Below, one piece after another: positions 62,341-64,000 of a DNA stretch of 64,000 nucleotides. The stretch's first letter is position 1; each line of letters opens with the position of its first letter. Source of the DNA: Cellulomonas chengniuliangii (GTDB lineage: Bacteria > Actinomycetota > Actinomycetes > Actinomycetales > Cellulomonadaceae). The position numbers and the translations under genes are program-made. The stretch is from contig NZ_CP101988.1 of the NCBI RefSeq assembly GCF_024508335.1, forward strand, positions 248,001 through 312,000, given 5' to 3'. Below the pieces are notes generated by a model. The model saw only the letters and a list, made by a program, of their open reading frames with translations, did no database searches and was not told where the DNA came from.

Positions 62341-62563
62341 TGATGACTGGGCCCACAACTGGTCCACCAACACCGCCGACTCTCGTCCGCCGGATGGGAT
62401 GGGCGTGAACACCATGTGGACCGTCCCGCGTCGATCGATCGCCCGTCTCGACCGACGCTCTCCGCGATTCCTGCTCTGACCGGCACCGATGCTGCTCGGA
62501 CGCCGCTGAGGAGTCGCCAGCCCTTCGACGCGGCGTCCTGGTACCGGCACGTGAGACGCCGCC

Positions 62564-62783
62564 GTGCCGAGCGGGCTTCCCACGGCGGACCACGCAGACG
62601 CCATGCAGCGGCTGCGCCGGTGGCTCGACCTCGACACCGACCCGGCTGCCCTCTCTGAGGCCTTCGACCCTGGCCCGTCCATGGTCGTGCCCGGCCGGGC
62701 CCGCGCGACGCTGGAGCCCGTGGCGGGCGTACGCGGCGCAGCACCTCTGGTCGGCGTGGTCCGGCCGAGCGGGCGGGCGTTAG
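62564..62783 (+). pseudogene. Remnant of an AlkA-type DNA-3-methyladenine glycosylase
   Basis: One frame reads AMQRLRRWLDLDTDPAALSE, the start of the AlkA glycosylase domain. A second frame, about 90 bases later, reads WRAYAAQHLWSAWSGRAGGR and then stops, which is the AlkA C-terminus. The middle of the enzyme (helix-hairpin-helix and catalytic Asp) is absent. Apparently a large internal deletion and a frameshift left only the two ends. The gap 62341-62563 before it holds nothing I recognise. Confidence 0.55.
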
Positions 62784-63046
62784 TGGCGGCGGATGGCCCC
62801 GGCGACGATCAGGCCCACCACGGCGCCTGCCGCGCCCAGGATGATCCGGGCCCGCTTGCGCGCCTCGGGGTCCGCCTGCGGGTCGCTGCCGACCGCGTCC
62901 CGGACCAGGCGGCGGCCGTTGTCGACGGCCTCGGACGCCTGACGCCGTGGGTCCAGCCGCGTGCTGAGCTCGTCGACCGTCGCGGCCAGCTGCGCGCGGG
63001 TCGCGACGAGCTCCGACTCCAGCGCCGCGATCTTGGGGTCGGTCAT
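62780..63046 (-). CDS. DUF3618 protein
   Basis: This 88-residue protein begins TDPKIAALESELVATRAQLA and has VDELSTRLDPRRQASEAVDN followed by a C-terminal membrane segment, the DUF3618 pattern. It overlaps the holin-like gene upstream by ATGA. Such genes travel with holin-III-type membrane proteins in Actinobacteria. The function is unknown. Confidence 0.88.
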   Translation of the reverse strand: MTDPKIAALESELVATRAQLAATVDELSTRLDPRRQASEAVDNGRRLVRDAVGSDPQADPEARKRARIILGAAGAVVGLIVAGAIRRH

Positions 63047-63456
63047 GACCGGATTCCTCCCTTGACTGCCTCGACGTCGAGCTTCACGTTCTCCTTGGCC
63101 GCCTCGGGTGTGGGCGGCATCCCCGACTGCAACCGGTTCTTGCCCAGCAGCCCGAGGATCGCCGTGATGATGAGCAGCACCACGGCGACGATGAGCGCGG
63201 CGAGCCATGCGTCCACCGCGTTGGACAGGCCGAGCACCGCCGTGGCGATCAGCGTGGCGAAGGCGAAGAACCCGAAGAGCCCGGCCCCGACGAGCAGGCC
63301 GATCCCGATGCCCGCCTGCTTGGCGCGGGCGGCCATCTCCGCCTTGGCGAGATCGATCTCTGCGCGCACCAGTCGCGCTCCCTGCTCGCTCAGCTGACTC
63401 ACCAGCCGTCCGAGCGAGTGGCGTTCGTCCGTCCCGCGATCCGGTCCCGTCACCAT
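63043..63456 (-). CDS. Holin-superfamily-III-like (phage_holin_3_6) membrane protein
   Basis: This 137-residue protein has LGRLVSQLSEQGARLVRAEI as an amphipathic start and two long hydrophobic segments (about 45-70 and 77-105), as in the Actinobacterial holin-X family. These chromosomal proteins are usually not phage holins and may act in envelope stress. GGAGGG lies before the ATG. It is coupled to the DUF3618 gene. Confidence 0.85.
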   Translation of the reverse strand: MVTGPDRGTDERHSLGRLVSQLSEQGARLVRAEIDLAKAEMAARAKQAGIGIGLLVGAGLFGFFAFATLIATAVLGLSNAVDAWLAALIVAVVLLIITAILGLLGKNRLQSGMPPTPEAAKENVKLDVEAVKGGIRS

Positions 63457-63546
63457 GACCTCACCCTCCATTCGCACCGAGCGTGCGTGCCATGCCCCAG
63501 TCTGCTGGTCACAGGCCCGACGTGCGCGTTCAGCGCGCCGCTCAGG

Positions 63547-63984
63547 TCAGTCGGCCCACGGGTGCACGTGCTCATCGACCCCCGGCTCGGGCGCCAGCGG
63601 CGTGACGCGCACCGGCTGGGGCAGGTTGTGGCGGCCCCACGCGGCGAGGCCGGCGGCGAGCAGGATGACCGCCGCGCCGACCAGGAGGAACGACAACCAC
63701 CACCACACCACGTGCGCGAGGCCCACGACGGCGCCACCGAGGAGCAGGGCGACGCCGAGCACCGTGAGGAGTGCGGCGGCGGCGAACGCGAGGGCGCTGG
63801 GCCGGACCTCGACGGCCTTGGCCCTGACGGCACGGGACACGGTGTCGATCTCCGCCTGCACCGAGGCGCGCACCTTGTCCTCGACCTGCCCGATCTTGTC
63901 GCGGGCCATTTCGGCGATCGGATCGGTGAATCGGTCGAAGAATCGGCCTGAGCGGGTGCGCTCCGGGCCGGGGAACTCGCTCAC
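63547..63984 (-). CDS. Putative membrane protein of the same stress/holin-like cluster
   Basis: This 145-residue protein has a charged N-terminal half (residues 1-60, with a short coiled-coil-like MARDKIGQVEDKVRASVQAE) followed by two hydrophobic segments (about 63-90 and 95-112) and an acidic tail. The layout resembles holin-X-like proteins. It lies 90 bases upstream of the preceding two genes on the same strand and is probably in their operon. The start is 16 bases from the right edge of the window. Confidence 0.75.
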   Translation of the reverse strand: MSEFPGPERTRSGRFFDRFTDPIAEMARDKIGQVEDKVRASVQAEIDTVSRAVRAKAVEVRPSALAFAAAALLTVLGVALLLGGAVVGLAHVVWWWLSFLLVGAAVILLAAGLAAWGRHNLPQPVRVTPLAPEPGVDEHVHPWAD

Positions 63985-64000
63985 GGGGGCCTCCGCCGTC

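Noticed and set aside
63043-63984. Holin-like genes as evidence of a prophage
   Set aside because: No other phage gene is present. The DUF3618 and holin-X-like set is a usual chromosomal cluster in Actinobacteria.

Overview
The window is high-GC DNA with dense, often overlapping genes, GTG starts and leaderless promoters, as in Actinobacteria. It holds a close relative of Cellulomonas fimi endoglucanase A (CBM2, Pro/Thr linker, GH6 catalytic domain), a second GH6 protein, a CBM2-tagged nuclease/nucleotidase, BldC, DUF3073 and an acyl-CoA module like the mycobacterial htdX-fabG4-fadA2-fadE5 locus. A member of the Cellulomonadaceae is the best guess; this rests on protein resemblance recalled from the families, not on a search.

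Layout. 1-6472: a partial serine hydrolase, two tandem amidohydrolases with a zinc alcohol dehydrogenase, a Nudix hydrolase and a lipoprotein. 6667-8695: purS-purQ and a double GNAT protein. 8674-11051: a MarR/short-chain dehydrogenase pair and a luciferase-like monooxygenase. 11111-15887: a sulfur-scavenging unit with a SAM-I riboswitch, a cysteine-rich leader peptide, two flavin monooxygenases and a DUF1684 protein. 15958-22402: a metallo-hydrolase with its own operator-like promoter, then a sugar-acid unit (HpcH/HpaI aldolase, IlvD/Edd dehydratase, IclR regulator, beta-helix protein) sharing a DNA motif. 22569-24926: an NYN/OST-HTH protein and a MerR regulator with its apparent membrane target. 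25039-29567: initiator tRNA, then a second sulfur unit (a polycysteine leader, a half-size monooxygenase, metZ with rhodanese and DUF1737 under a SAM-I riboswitch, and a cysteine-desulfurase-like enzyme under a SAM-IV riboswitch). 29604-34074: small enzymes and membrane proteins. 34148-41093: MaoC, FabG4, FadA2, TetR and an acyl-CoA oxidase-like flavoprotein. 41273-45489: small accessory genes including an ArsR/SRPBCC pair. 45620-49508: purL and gdhA. 49772-58032: two GH6 genes, DoxX, a sterol-carrier-like protein and the large secreted nuclease. 58118-62301: purF-purM, DUF3073 and bldC. 62564-63984: an alkA remnant and three stress/holin-like membrane proteins.

How it fits together. The purine genes purS, purQ, purL, purF and purM all lie on the plus strand but are spread over about 54 kb; in Streptomyces they are close together. 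The accessory material sits mainly between purQ and purL. The strongest theme is sulfur: three SAM riboswitches of two classes (two of them back to back on opposite strands) and two cysteine-codon leader peptides control genes for organosulfur oxidation, methionine synthesis and sulfur transfer. The second theme is plant-polymer use, by secreted GH6 enzymes and a small sugar-acid regulon whose IclR-type operator can be read at three promoters.
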